A stretch of DNA of 64,000 nt from Eudorina sp. 2006-703-Eu-15 (lineage: Eukaryota; Chlorophyta; Chlorophyceae; Chlamydomonadales; Volvocaceae). Both the position numbers and the translations under genes were made by a program. The notes under the pieces were generated by a model. It worked only from the letters and a program-made list of their open reading frames with translations. It did not search any database and was not told where the DNA came from. Shown here one piece after another: positions 1-12,600 of this stretch (the stretch's first letter is position 1; each line of letters opens with the position of its first letter). The DNA lies in assembly GCA_003117195.1 (NCBI GenBank), contig BDSI01000129.1, positions 186,001 to 250,000 on the forward strand. The letters run 5' to 3'.

Positions 1-370
1 GACGGGGGAGACGGCGGTAGAGGCGAAGGCGGCTGGGGCGAAGGTGGCATTGGCGACGGCGGCTGGGGAGACGGCGGCTGGGGCGAAGGCGGCTGGGGCG
101 AATGCGGCAGAGGAGACGGCGGCTGGGGCGAAGGTGGTGGGGGTGAAGGAGGCAGCGGGGAAGGCGGCAGGGGGGACGGCGGCACGGGCGACGGCTGCTG
201 GGGAGACGGCGGCTGGGGCGAAGGCGGCGGGGGAGACGGCGGTAGAGGCGACGGCGGCTGGGGCGAAGGTGGCAATGGCGACGGCGGTTGGGGAGACGGC
301 GGCAAGGGCGAGGGCGGCTGGGGCGAAGGTGGCTGGGGAGACGGTGGCTGGGGAGACGGCGGCTGGGGAC
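1..370. repeat. 15-bp coding minisatellite (SPQPP repeats)
   Basis: About 24 diverged copies of a 15-bp unit close to GCGGCTGGGGAGACG. On the minus strand, in the lectin frame, each unit encodes SPQPP or a variant. Because the unit length is divisible by 3, all frames look open, which produces spurious ORFs on both strands. Confidence 0.85.
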
Positions 371-697
371 TAGGCTGCGGCGGCGGGCTGGGCTGCTGCA
401 GACCCGGCGGCTGCGAGCCGAACGTCTGTTGCCCAGGGGGCACTGGACTGGGCGGCACCGGAGGCCCAGGGCGCGGAGGGTAGGGGCTGGGCTGCGCGGT
501 CGGGGGGGCCTGGGGCGGTGACGCCGGAGGGCTGGGGTGGGGCGCTGGGCTCGGCGGCGTCGGCGGCGTCGGCGGCATCGGCGGCCGGTGCCAAGACCGG
601 CTGTAGTGGAGCGCGAAGCAGCTGTTCTCCCCGGCGAAATCATGGTCGTACATGTCGTACAGCTCGTACATGCTGGGAAGAAGCTCGTCCAGCAGGT
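1..697 (-). CDS. Lectin gene exon 19: end of CTLD-9 and SPxPP hydroxyproline-type rod (truncated)
   Basis: Acceptor CCACAG at 698. The exon reads [20 protein letters not shown], then [15 protein letters not shown], likely the third-cysteine region of CTLD-9. It then turns into [17 protein letters not shown] and a long run of SPQPP-type pentapeptides down to the left edge. Such Ser-Pro-rich rods are typical of hydroxyproline-rich glycoproteins of volvocine walls and matrix (known for the group); hydroxylation and arabinosylation are inferred. The frame is open to base 1, so the C-terminus is outside the window. Confidence 0.7.
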
Positions 698-3600
698 CTG
701 TGGCATCACGTGATGCGGGGGAGGGGCACAGGGTGAGGCGTCAAGCGCGGTGCGTAGGGGACGCGTTGGCGAACCGGCGCGGACAACTCCCCAACGACGA
801 AGCCAAACCAATGAAGTGCAAGGTAACCTTGATGTTTTCTGTTTATTGCCGACGTGCAACAAACTGAAACAACAAACAACAGGTCCTCTATAGGGTAACC
901 CATGGGTCGGCGAGACCACCGTGGCACCGGCTTGCCGTACCGTACCTGAGGCAGCGCCGCCGCCGGCGTCCTCCCGTCCCAGCCACGTCAGCGTTCCCCG
1001 CTTCGCGAGGTCGTGCAAGCCCAGCCAGAAGGCGCCCGCGTCACCCGCCGACTCCGGCGCTGCCGCCGCCGCCGCCGCCGCCACTGCCGCCCCGAGGTCG
1101 TACAGACTGATGTCATCGTCGGCGTCGCCGCCGCCGGGGGACGCCAGTCGGAGCAGCTCGCCGCCCAGGGCGTCGCATGTGGCCGCTGCGCTGAGGAAGG
1201 ACGATCCAGCGGCGGCGGCGCCGGCTCCGCCGCCGCCGCCGGCGTCGGCTCCGGTGGCGGCGCCGGCGGTGGGGCCGACGGCGAGGATGGAGACGCCGGA
1301 GGTCGCCTTGGAGGCGACCAAGGGTGCCGGGTCCTGCAGAGGCCGAAACCCGGTTGCGTTGAGACGATACGCACGCAAGACGAGCCCTTCTGTCTGCTCC
1401 ACAGCTACTGGCTCATGCAGGTTGCCCCTGGTCCGTGAAGAGCATAATGCAGTCGTCTTCAAACCCCAGGCCCGGGCCCCGCCCGGTCTAAGTCCCGGGC
1501 CTTGGTGGCCCCCGATCGGCCCTGAAGGCACAGCGCTTTGCCCCCCGGTGCGTGGTCCCTCCCGCAGCCTCTTTCTCCCTCCCCCAGCCCCTTCCTCCCT
1601 CCCCCAGCCCCTTCCTCCCTCCCCCAGCCCCCTACCAGCCCCTTCCTCCCTCCCCCAGCCCCCTACCAGCCCTTCCTCCCTCCCCCAGCCCCTTCCTCCC
1701 TCCCCCAGCCCCTTCCTCCCTCCCCAGCCCCTTCCTCCCTCCCCCAGCCCCTTCCTCCCTCCCCCAGCCCCCTACCAGCCCCTTCCTCCCCCAGCCCCTT
1801 CCTCCCTCCCCCAGCCCCTTCCTCCCTCCCCCAGCCCCTTCCTCCCTCCCCCAGCCCCTTCCTCCCTCCCCAGCCCCTTCCTCCCTCCCCCAGCCCCTTC
1901 CTCCCTCCCCCAGCCCCTTCCTCCCTCCCCCAGCCCCTTCCTCCCCCAGCCCCTTCCTCCCTCCCCCAGCCCCTTCCTCCCTCCCCCAGCCCCTTCCTCC
2001 CTCCCCAGCCCCTTCCTCCCCCAGCCCCTTCCTCCCTCCCCCAGCCCCTTCCTCCCTCCCCCAGCCCCTTCCTCCGGTCCCGGGGTCCAGGACCTCGTGG
2101 ACCTCGGGATCGAGGATCCAGGTATTGCGCCGTCTAGGAGGTCCACAAGGGCTCACGGGATGTACGGAACATTACATGTCGCACGGCACAGGTCGTACCC
2201 ACGCACCTGGGTGACTTGGGCTACGGAGCGCAGCCCCGCGCCGCGGACGCAAGCGAACGAGTGGGCCGACCGGAGTGAGGTACAGTTGGCGGCGGCGCCG
2301 GAGGCGAATCCTAGGTCCTGATGGTCAAGGGCAGGTAGAGGGTTTCGTTAACTAAGAGGTTGCGGGGTACAACTCAGTTCGGGATTGCGGCCGACTGGTG
2401 AATGGCTTATACATGGTGTTGACCCACGGGCCCGCGCTAATGTTGCACGATTGTACGAACGTGAGAATGCACGGCATGAGTAATATACCCAAGGCATTTG
2501 CCCCGGTCAGATAACTTGTCGACCTTGGCCGCCGTCACCGCAGCCCCCGGCAATCAGCGTACGGTAGAATCCCTTCACGCCAGAGACATTATTTTGAACC
2601 TCAAACAAATGCCCGCTGCTGCTTACCTCCAGATGCGGTAGGGGGTAGAGTACGGCACACTGCGTCGCTCCGGAACCATCCAGCCGCCCATCCGTACCAT
2701 CCTGCACGGTTTGACCGGGCACGGATGGAACGTCAAAGTCAGTCAGGATATGGACACCTTGGCGCCGGCTGGGCCGGCAGGAGTGAATGCCGACAACCCT
2801 GGGTTGGCAGCAAGGAAGCCGCCAACCCTAGCTCGATCGACAACGCTGAAGGGAATCGGCGGCTCGGAGCGTGCCAGCATTGCCGCCCCTCGCTTCCTCT
2901 CGTATTCCTTGGGAGTTGCTGCACCACGTCCTCTGAACCCTCAACCTACTTGCACCTCCACCAGAATTCCGGCGGCGTAGATCTGCTGGCCGATCGGCAG
3001 CCGCTGCAGCCAAGAAGCAAGCGTCGCACCCAGATGCAGCACCTCCCCGTCGGCGGCGCCGTACATCATGTAGCCGCTGCTAGCCGACATGGCGGCGGCG
3101 GCGTCGCCGCCGCCGGCGGCGGCGGCGCCGCCGGGGTCCAGAGCCGCCGACGGCAACCGCACCAGCTCTGCGCTGTACGACGCACATGTCGCCAGGGCTA
3201 CGCCGTACATGTCGAGGTCCTGGGCACCTGAGGCGGGCGCTGTGCTGGCGGCGCCGTACGGAAACAACAGCAGCTGGATGCCGCGGAAGGGCATGCTATA
3301 CGGCAACAGCGGCGGCGACGCCAGGGTCGCATCCGACGCTTGGCAGAGGGCGCCGCCGCGGATGAGCGCGGCTGAAATGGACGCCACAGCGCTGTCATTT
3401 CTTGGGCCGCCGCCGATGTTTGACAGCAGGCCCGTGGCAACGTCGACGTCAGCTCCATTCGTACACTGCGCCAGGCCCCACGTGTTGTTGTACGTGAACC
3501 ACACCCCGCACGCCGCCGCCTCCGACCATCCGTCGTCAGCCGCCGGCAGACGAGTGTCGTTCGCAGCCACCGCGCCGCCGTCAGACGCCCAGTAGTACGC

Positions 3601-6600
3601 TGCCGTACTGTTGGCGCCGGCGGCAGCTGTCGTACTACTGTTGGCAGCAGCCGTGCCGTTGCCCGCGGCAGACAGTGTCGTGTTACGACGCAGCCCAAAC
3701 GCAAGCGTCGGCGCCAGCCTCGCGGCGGCCGCGGCGTTGGCGGCGCTGCCGCTGATCGAGGCGAGCTGCCCGCCGTGCTGCCGTACACACCACGCGCTTG
3801 CCTCGTACCAGCTCAGCTTCAGCCTCGGGTACGGCCAGTACCCAAGGCCGCCGGCGGACCAACGGGCCAGCGGGGGCGAGTTGACCGACGGGTCGGAGTC
3901 CCCACCTGCGGCGGGACGAGCAGGAAGCAGTCAGGTGCTGTGGAGTCGTAGGAGGCCCATGGGTCCAGGGACCCCAAAATGTAATGTACGGAACTCCACG
4001 CGGTGTTTGCGCTTCTTCCGTCTGGCCGTCTCGGCGGCGGCGGCGGACGATGCCGGCAGTGCCGCCCTTTCTCCGCCGTTGCTTACTTGCCGGTGTTGTG
4101 ACTGGATGGCCAACAGCCCATTCGGAAGTCATGCGTAAATGTGTAGTCTAGTTTTGTGAATGTCTTGACCCGCAGACGCGCCGGGATCGACCAGGATTTT
4201 ATTGGGGTTCGACTTCTCCCGCGGCCACTAACGGCAGTTCCCACCTCGCTTCCCCGGCGTTACGGGGCCACACTCATCCGTTCTCCCCGGCCGTACTAAC
4301 ACTTCGGAACCCCTTCAGAGGAACCCCTCTTACCGACGGCCCACAAGGCAGACAGCTGGTTGATGTACGGCGAATTTAACGACTGCAGCCCGGCAAGGTA
4401 GGCTCCAGGGGCGGGCGCCGCCAGTACGAACGTGGACGCGTTGGACGAGCAACCGGCTCCGAACCAGGGCGACATGCGTCCTGCAGGGGGACAGGGAGGG
4501 GGATGTACGGCAGACAGAAGGTGGATGACGCACATACCCAGTGGTGTCCTGAGGGCTTGCGCAAAAACTGCTACGAAACCTGAACCTTAAGGAAGCGAAT
4601 AGAATGAATAGCAAGACGGATGCGGAGGATGTCAAAGGATGCAATGACGACAAAGGAGGTCAAGGTTCAAAGGTTGAGGTTTCGGCGAGAAATCGTCGTA
4701 ACTGTCGTAACTGTCGTACCTCGTCGGGTGACGAACTGCAGGCCCAGCAGCACCTCACTGACGTCCCCGCCGCTGCCAACCGCTGTACGGCAACCTCGTA
4801 CCGCCACCACCGCGTCGCCGTCGCCAATCAGCCACGGCCCCGGCTGCACGTACGAGCCGCCGGAGCCCCCATGCCGTACCTTCCGTGTCCGGAGGGAGGC
4901 AGTACGCGGTACGGAGGGGGCGGCGTCCGAGAAAATGGCAAGGGTCACCGAAGCGCAACGGTCAACAATCAGGAGGACAGACAGCCTGTGTGTAGAGTTG
5001 GAGAAGAGACCCCACCAAGTACTACACAGCATGTGTGTCTGCTGTGTGAGAGCCCCTGGAACTAAACCCAGCCAGCCACGTCAGCGAGCGAGCAGGAGCT
5101 CGTGCGCAGCTGCGCACAGAGGAAGTAGGTCCATTACACGGCAACTGGCAACGAAGGCATCGTGCAGCTCGTTGAGGGGGTTGAACACTTGAACTACCCA
5201 CCCGCGTGAATGGCACAAGTGCAGGCTGATTGGGCCTGCCAGCCGCGGCCCCGATTGGGCCTCGGCCCGGACGTTTTGAACCATGTCACGTTAAGCTGAT
5301 TGGGCCTGCCAGCCGCGGCCTCGGCCCGGACCCTTTTTCGGCCCGATGGCACGTTAGGCGAATGAGGAGTGACGGGCCCCCTCTGCCCAGAGTGAAAAGC
5401 GTCCGCTGCTGCTCGTTGCTTGCTTACCCGGGCTTGCGGACCCCCAGGCCTGCCGTACAGCAGTGTGACCGAAGTGAGGAGGCTGCTCGCCGTGCGCGCA
5501 TTGACGCCGTACAGCGACCCGTGGGTCAGGAAGACGCGCGTGTCGTCGCGGGGTTGCGTGCCGCGGTACGGCCCCGCGTTGGCGCCCGCCAGCGGAGAGG
5601 TCCCTCCCGGGAGCAACTGAACGTCGGGATCCACAACTGTGGCGGTAGGGAGGCGGAAAAGGAGAGGGGCAACGGATTAAGGGGTAAGAGGCGGGTTACA
5701 CCGTAGGAGCAATGGGTGAGATTGGGGGGTTCGAACGTTAGGTCAGTTAAAGCTACACGGGAACTGCGAGATCCACTGCGAGAGGCCAGGTCGGTGAGGA
5801 CGAGCAGCAGTACAACGGATCCCCCTTGACACTTCCTGGACAGCTGCCATGTCGTGCCCTGCTGTTAGTTCCCGCCGCGCGCCAAGTTATCTGACGCACG
5901 GCCGATGGCTTCGGCCCACGTGCACATCCGCTGCTGTCCTGCCCCCTGCGGTCAATGACTTTCCTCCTGGGCTCGCAGAGAGACCCCGGGACTGTTGAAG
6001 GATGGGGGCTCAGGGAGATCGATTCGCTGCAGCCGCTAATGCTTCTGATCGTACCTTCGCAAACCACGCCCAAATTTGCACCGCAGTCCTCATCCTGGGA
6101 AGTAGTGGGAGGGGTATAGGAAATTGGTAGACATATTTATACTCAAGGGGGAGGAGGGGGCGCAGGGGGTATTCGGTGTCTTGGTTCGACACAAGAGGAG
6201 GGGCGGATGAGGCGAGGCGCGGTCGCAGTCGCAGTCGCGGGGGTGCGGCCATCGGAGTTCAGGTGCATGCATGATGATGAGGGCAATCAACAGCGCACGT
6301 TCTGTGTTCTGCATGTTCCGCCTGGGCCAGCTAATCAGCAGCGAGACCCGCAGCAGCAACGAAACGGGTACCTGTAGCGACGAATAATAAGAAGGATTTT
6401 ACGGATGATGCGAAGGATGGATGCACAGGAACGCTGCTAGGGAAAGCAGGCTCCGATGGATGCGCCGAACGACTACCGTAGGGTCGCTTGTGTTTTCAAA
6501 TTCGAAGTTTTCAATTTCTAATACAGAAGAGCTGCAAAATCATTTTGGAGCAATGTTTAGGTCGTAAGGGATTTTAGAAAGCGCTGGACAGTTTTGGCGC

Positions 6601-9600
6601 GACCAAGTCATTTGAAACTGGGCAATAGTTCAGGAACCTTTTAAACCTGTAGTAGTAAAAACCTTTGAGAGTCTGCAAGTTCAAATTGACGGCTGTTGTA
6701 CTGCAGGGCTCCAGGACAGAAGGGAAACGTTGAACTTTATGTCTCACACCGTGCGGCGAGGGGCTGCCGTACCTACCTGCAGTCGCAGCCAGCCGTTGGC
6801 TCCGAAACCGACATTCAGCACCAGGCATGCGCGGGTCCCCGAGATGGCCGAGCCGTCTGCGTGCATTACACACCACATCAGGGGGCCGGGGTGGGGGCCC
6901 CATGGGCCGGGTTGGGGGTACGCGGGCGGTAGGTGCCGGGTGGCGGTTAGAACGCCCCCGAGATCAATGTACGGCGGCAGTTGCAAGCAGGGTTCTCCGG
7001 AAGGCAGCACGCACCGGCGGGGACAATCTTCTCCCATCTGATACCCCGAATGGGTCATGAGGACCGAAAGAGCGTGTGTTCACGAAAATTACGAGCACAG
7101 GCCACACGGGACGCTACAGCCACACGGGACGTTACGCAACAGCCACTGGGGACATCGCCGCTCGCAGCTCCACAGAGTAACCACCACCCAACGCTTCCCT
7201 CTTCCCCACGGCACCACGTGGGCCGCCCTCCTTATGTCACCGCTGAATCCACTGCCCACATCCCGCCCTCGCTCCATTGCACGCGCTGCGCAGCCGCACA
7301 TCCCGCCAGCGCGTGTGCACGTTTCGATACGACCCTTACGCGTCACAATCCCGTACCTGCCGTACGATTGTCCGGCTGGTTGGCTTCCCAGGCGCCCGCT
7401 AAGCCAGGGGTTACCGTTCGGCTACCGTCCAGGTTCCGAAACCCAGCCTCGGCTGTCGGCCGTAAGGCCCGGAAGGCGCCCAGGTAAAACCTGTACGACA
7501 CGCTGTTTTCCATCGTGTTGCTCGGCGACAGGTGCGGCGGCAGTACTGCGTTCGCCTGAGGGCGGAACGCAAGGAGCACGGAGGAGTGAATGGATGGATT
7601 CAGTGCGCGACATGGCGAACGCAACGTCTGCGTTGCTTGGGCTCCGACACGCAACGCCCAGAAAGGTTCAACTACGGTAACGCTGCTGGGCACGCAGCTA
7701 GCTGCCTGCTGCGAAGGGATGATGTCAGGGGCATCCTTGGTCCACAACTCCTTCACCAATTCAGCCGCCGTTGCGCCGCACCATACCAGGCGTGGATTCA
7801 CGGTGACGTGGATTTAACATGGCAGCTTCAACCTCGCAAACGACCGACAGAGACAGCCAGGGGGTTACTCCGAGGACCAGGACAGGGTGGGTATCGCGGA
7901 TGCTATCCGCCACCACGCGCCACGCCACTTCACTTCTCGCGGCTCAGTTTTCTTTTACACGCACACGAGGCACGTGTGTGGAAACGTTTTGGAGCTGCGT
8001 TGCACCCACCATCAGGTCCCGCAGCTCATCCCAGTCGCCCGGCGTCCGCAGCTGCGCGGGTGCCCCTCCCAGGCCCGCACACAGCGCAGCGCCCTCCGTT
8101 ACGTTGCCGCCGCCGCCACCGCCACCGCCGCCAAGGCTGCTGCTGCGGCTGCCGTTGCTGTTGCTGCTGCCGTTGCCATTGATCGTGACCTGCACTTGCA
8201 GGTAAGCCAGCAGCGCCCTCGCGCCGCCGCCACCGAGGGCCGCCAACGGATGCGGAGGTTGCCGTACAGCTCGAACGGTCTGGTCGGTGCCCGCAGCCGC
8301 CGCCTGCGCCGCCGACGCGGCCGCGGCGCGGAGCGCCGCCGGCCGCCGCGCCGGCAGCCCCGCCACTCGCTTGCACACGAACGGCAGCTCGTCCGCGCAA
8401 CTGCCGTACATGCGCCAGCTGCCGGTCGTCACTGCGAGCTGCGGACACACAATCGCCGTCGTTCCGTTGACAGCGGCGGCAGCCGCCGCCGCCGTCGCCG
8501 CCGCGACCGCGGCCGTCGCCGTGCCGTTGAACTCCGAGCCGTACGGCAACCAGGATCCCAGACCATCCCGTGGGTCCACCAGCAGTGTCTGATCCGCGTC
8601 CAAACTCAGACTGACGCCCAGTTGTACGACGCCGAGCTGTAGAAGCCTCGCTGCAGCCGCCGCCACCCAGGCTAGTTCCGAGGACTCGATGGGGCTGAAA
8701 AGGTGGCCGCCCGCCAACTGGCAGACCTGCAGTACGGCATCAGCGAATCGTTTGTACGCAAAATCACGCACGCTGCTTGCTTACGTCTTCATGTGCGGTA
8801 TCGTTCCAACTCCAACAATCCTATAGTAATCATTATTTTAGTTCTCTATCTTTAATTTCCCAATGGCGCTTTCCTGTCCTACGCGAAGCGCAGCACTGCC
8901 ACGCAAGTCCCCCCTACATTTCTTCGAAGGCAACTGGCTGCATGGCGCATCTTGACATCATCACGCAATTTGCCCGTACACAGCACAGCACAGCACAGCG
9001 CCGTGCCGGTGCGTCTTGTAACCCAAACCCGGACCCCAAAGCATCCATCCTGTCGCCCAAGCGCAGCGTAAAAGACAACACCCACCTGCTCCGCTGCGTC
9101 ATTGCCGTACATCGCGCCGCGATAAAACAAATACTCGTACGAGCTGTACGACAGACTGCCCTGGCGGCGCAGCACGACTGGGTACCGATCGGCCGCGGCC
9201 ATGGGGCCCCCCGTGGTGTCCTCGGGGTCAGCGGGTACGGAGCAGATGTACGGCAGTCGGTCGCCGCAAGATCTGACCGCGAAGCTAGCATTGTCGTACA
9301 GGCCGGCTGGATCGCTGAAGGTCACGGCGACACAGTCGTTGGACGCGGATTGGCCATCCGGCACGATCCCAGACGAGTTCGAAGCTGCCCACGGCAGCGA
9401 TCGATCAGCAGCTCCGTCGTCCCAGACAAACTCGCCCTCCAGGGTTTCATCACTTAGCCCGATCCAGTACGACACATTGCCCAGCAGCGACAGCACGGCA
9501 TCTGACTCAGCCTGTGACTCGAGCGCCGGCAGGCGCCCACCGCTGTGGCGTGATGCGCAGAACGCCTGTGCGTCGTCCCACGACAGCCGTACACCGTCGT

Positions 9601-12600
9601 ACAGGTAGTACGAACTGCTGCCGTACGACACGCTCCGAAGCGGCTGTGCGGACGGCTCCAGGGTGGCTGACAGTCCGCTGCCGTCGTCGTCCGACGACAG
9701 GAGTGAAGCTGCCCCCAGTGGCGCCTCGCAGACCACGGGGAGCAGGCTGTAGCACGGCATCGAGTTCCACTCGCCGCGTCGCACGCTGCTGGCGGTGCCG
9801 CCGGTGCTACTGCCGCTGATGTTGCCACTGCTGCTGCTGCTGCCGCTACTGCTTGCTCCTAGCGCCGCCAGCGCTAGTGACGCGCATTTCCCGTACAGCT
9901 CGTCTGCGCAGGCCACATGAATGCAAACAAAGTGCGCGCGTGCGCACCCACGACATGCATGCATGAGTACAGCGATGCACGCACACACCCGCCGGTGGTA
10001 CGGGGTACTGTCGTACATTCGCGGGTTGAGCAGCAACCGTTCGCGGCAATTGGTCGGCGGGGTTAAATTGAAAAAAGAAGCGCCGGGGTATTCGTGCGTC
10101 CACGAGGGCCAAGATCGCCCTTCCGGCTCGGTTGTCCGTTCAGGGCTGCCGTCAGCATTTGGACTTTGTGTTCCGAGGATCATGCATGGCCCGTTGTGTG
10201 TATGGGCACAAAGTCGGGGTGGTGGGACCATACATGAGAGCCGATGTGCAGTCGAACCAACTTGTGGTGACATGCCATGCAGCAGGGCGACGACGGATGG
10301 ATCCACACATCGGACGGATTCTCGTCGTCACTGCAGCAGCGCAGCAGCTCACCGGTTAGTTTGCCGTACACCTCGAGCTCCAAGATGTGCAGGTAGTCGC
10401 CTGCGACGACAGGGCAATACGCTCGTTTTATTACAAGTTGATATGTACGGAATGCGGAAGCGCTGTCGAAGGTGCGGAGGCCGAGGATGGGTTGGGTGTG
10501 GTACATTCCAAGTGACAGAACCGGGGAGGGGACCGGGGCATGGCCTTCGTCGGCCCGATGCGAGGTGGCAAGCACACACACACACACACCGCGGTTTGAC
10601 TTCGCTTCTCAGTTTCCTTATTTAACGCACTTCTTCCGTGCGTGCAAGCACGGAATGTATAGTTGTAAGCTCAAGCCCCGGGAACGGAACCCCGCGCAAG
10701 CGTACTTCCATTGAAGCACGCACTTGGCACATCCGGAGCTCATCAAACCCCTGAAAGCTGAAACCGAAACGAACCGGGCCCCCGTACGTACCGTTCGAGT
10801 TTAGGTTCTGTAATGTGACCCATCGGCCCGCCACCGGCGCCGCCAGGTCCACGACGTACACCGCGCCCGTGAAGCCCGACACGCCGTACTGCTTCCAGAC
10901 CAGCGCGTTCGACGGAATCTTCGACGCGTCGGCCCTCGACGTGATGCTCGTCCAACCGACCCGCAGCTCGGCGTTCTGGAGTCGCTCGCCGCAGCAGTCC
11001 CGACGGTTGTACAACACCAACCGACTCACAAGGGCGGGCGCCCCCAGGTCAATCGACAGCCAGGGTGTACGGTCGCCCGCCGCGCTGCTGAACATGGACG
11101 TTAGAGACCCCGTGTTGCCGTCGACGGCGCGATCCGGGGTGTACGACGCGCCGTACGACGAGGAGCTGTACGTCTGCGCCTGGAGCGCCAGATTGGGCAC
11201 GTTTCCTGCGGCGGGGCGGGCACACAGCCACACACTCGGGGGCGACGCTCGTGTGTCGGGGCCTGCCCCTGCTTCCTTGCCGGGTCTTGCCTTTGTCACC
11301 GCATAGCATGCAAGCCGAGACGGCGCGGGTGGCGGCACGGGTGCCTTGTCCCGCTGCGCAAGTCTTCTTTGGGGGTCAAGGAGGCAAAGTAGTACCGCGA
11401 GCAACAAACAGGCTCGGGTCGATAAAGCGAGTCTCCGTGGCCGGCCTGCTGACGTCCCTATTTTTTTTACCTAGCCCCTGGCATTGACGCGGAGCGAAAA
11501 ACGCCGCGGCACCGACTGAGGATCTGGTATCCACCCGCGGGATAAACGCACAAGGTCAATGGATTCGGGATCCGAACTCCGGATCCGGTTCGCATCCGAG
11601 CTCCGGATCCGGATACATGAGTAGCTTTGTACGTGTCCAGCCGGATCCACCCTCGAATCCACCGATGCCGCGGAGTCCCACGGGATCGGTACCGCCGAAT
11701 CCAAAAATATCAGCAGTCAGGACAGGACAGCGCCGGGCCGTCGTACTGTACGGCAGAGTTGTCACCGGATGACTGTCAGATGGATGAGTACGGCAGCCAG
11801 ATGCGCACCTGGCCCTGCGCCACTGGCCCAGTTGGTGTACGACACGGGGTCGCGGTCCGTCCAGACGAAGGAGGGGACCCTGCGGGACGAGACCGTGCGC
11901 GGCAGACGGCAGGCGTTTGTGTACAGCAATGATCTGTACGGCGGCAACGCGTGTGTATGTCGACTTGTTGAGGATGGATGACTGTACATTCCATCGGTTG
12001 GTCTAGAAGCTACAACCCATTAACGCTTCGCCCCCAACGCCCCCCGCCCCGTTGCCTTCCGTGCCCAGTTTTGTTTCCTGTTTGGTTATTTTTTTCTACT
12101 TAGATCAACCTCGCTGCCTTACTTGAGATCTAGCCATATCGCGCCCAGGGTGGCCGCATGCCATGCCCCAAGCCCTGCGAGAGTGCTGGTCCCCCCGCCG
12201 ACGCCGCCACTGGCGCCGCCGACGCCGACGCCTCCGGCGGCGCCCAGCGTGTACGACGCCAGGTGGCCCCCCAGCTGCCGACAGCGGGTCCGTGCCGACG
12301 AGAAGTTGGCCTCCACCGGCGTCGACCCCGAGTTCGCGAACACGTACAGCCTCTGCCCTGCCGCCGATGGCGCCGTACTGTTCACGGCGAGTACGGAGTT
12401 CGTGCTGTTGGTGGCTGTGGCATTGTACGACGTGTTTGATTGTTGTACGGGATGCACGGCAAGGATCCCCGGGGCAGCCAGCAGGGTTCCGAGCGCGTTG
12501 CCCGCGCACAATGGCGACGCCGCTGCGGCGCCGCAGGAGGCGGCCAGCCAGGCGCCGCCCGCGTCGCCACCGTCGGCGGCAGTGTCGTTCGCGCCTGCTG

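Noticed and set aside
44..373. Ala/Gly/Glu-rich plus-strand frame over the first 370 bases
   Set aside because: A 15-bp repeat gives open frames on both strands. The minus SPxPP frame is the one continuous with CTLD-9.
1632..2156. Gly/Glu-rich minus-strand frame ([13 protein letters not shown])
   Set aside because: Translation of the same intronic minisatellite, with no splice connection to the lectin frame.
921..2321. 466-codon plus-strand frame rich in Pro/Ser (PSPFLPP)
   Set aside because: It follows the 19-20-bp minisatellite and runs antisense to lectin exons 17 and 18. Openness is a by-product of repeat composition.
9904..10306. Continuation of the exon 7 open frame to a Met at 10306
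   Set aside because: The extra sequence (Cys/His-rich) does not resemble a CTLD. The AG at 9904-9905 has the right phase to join the F5/8C exon.
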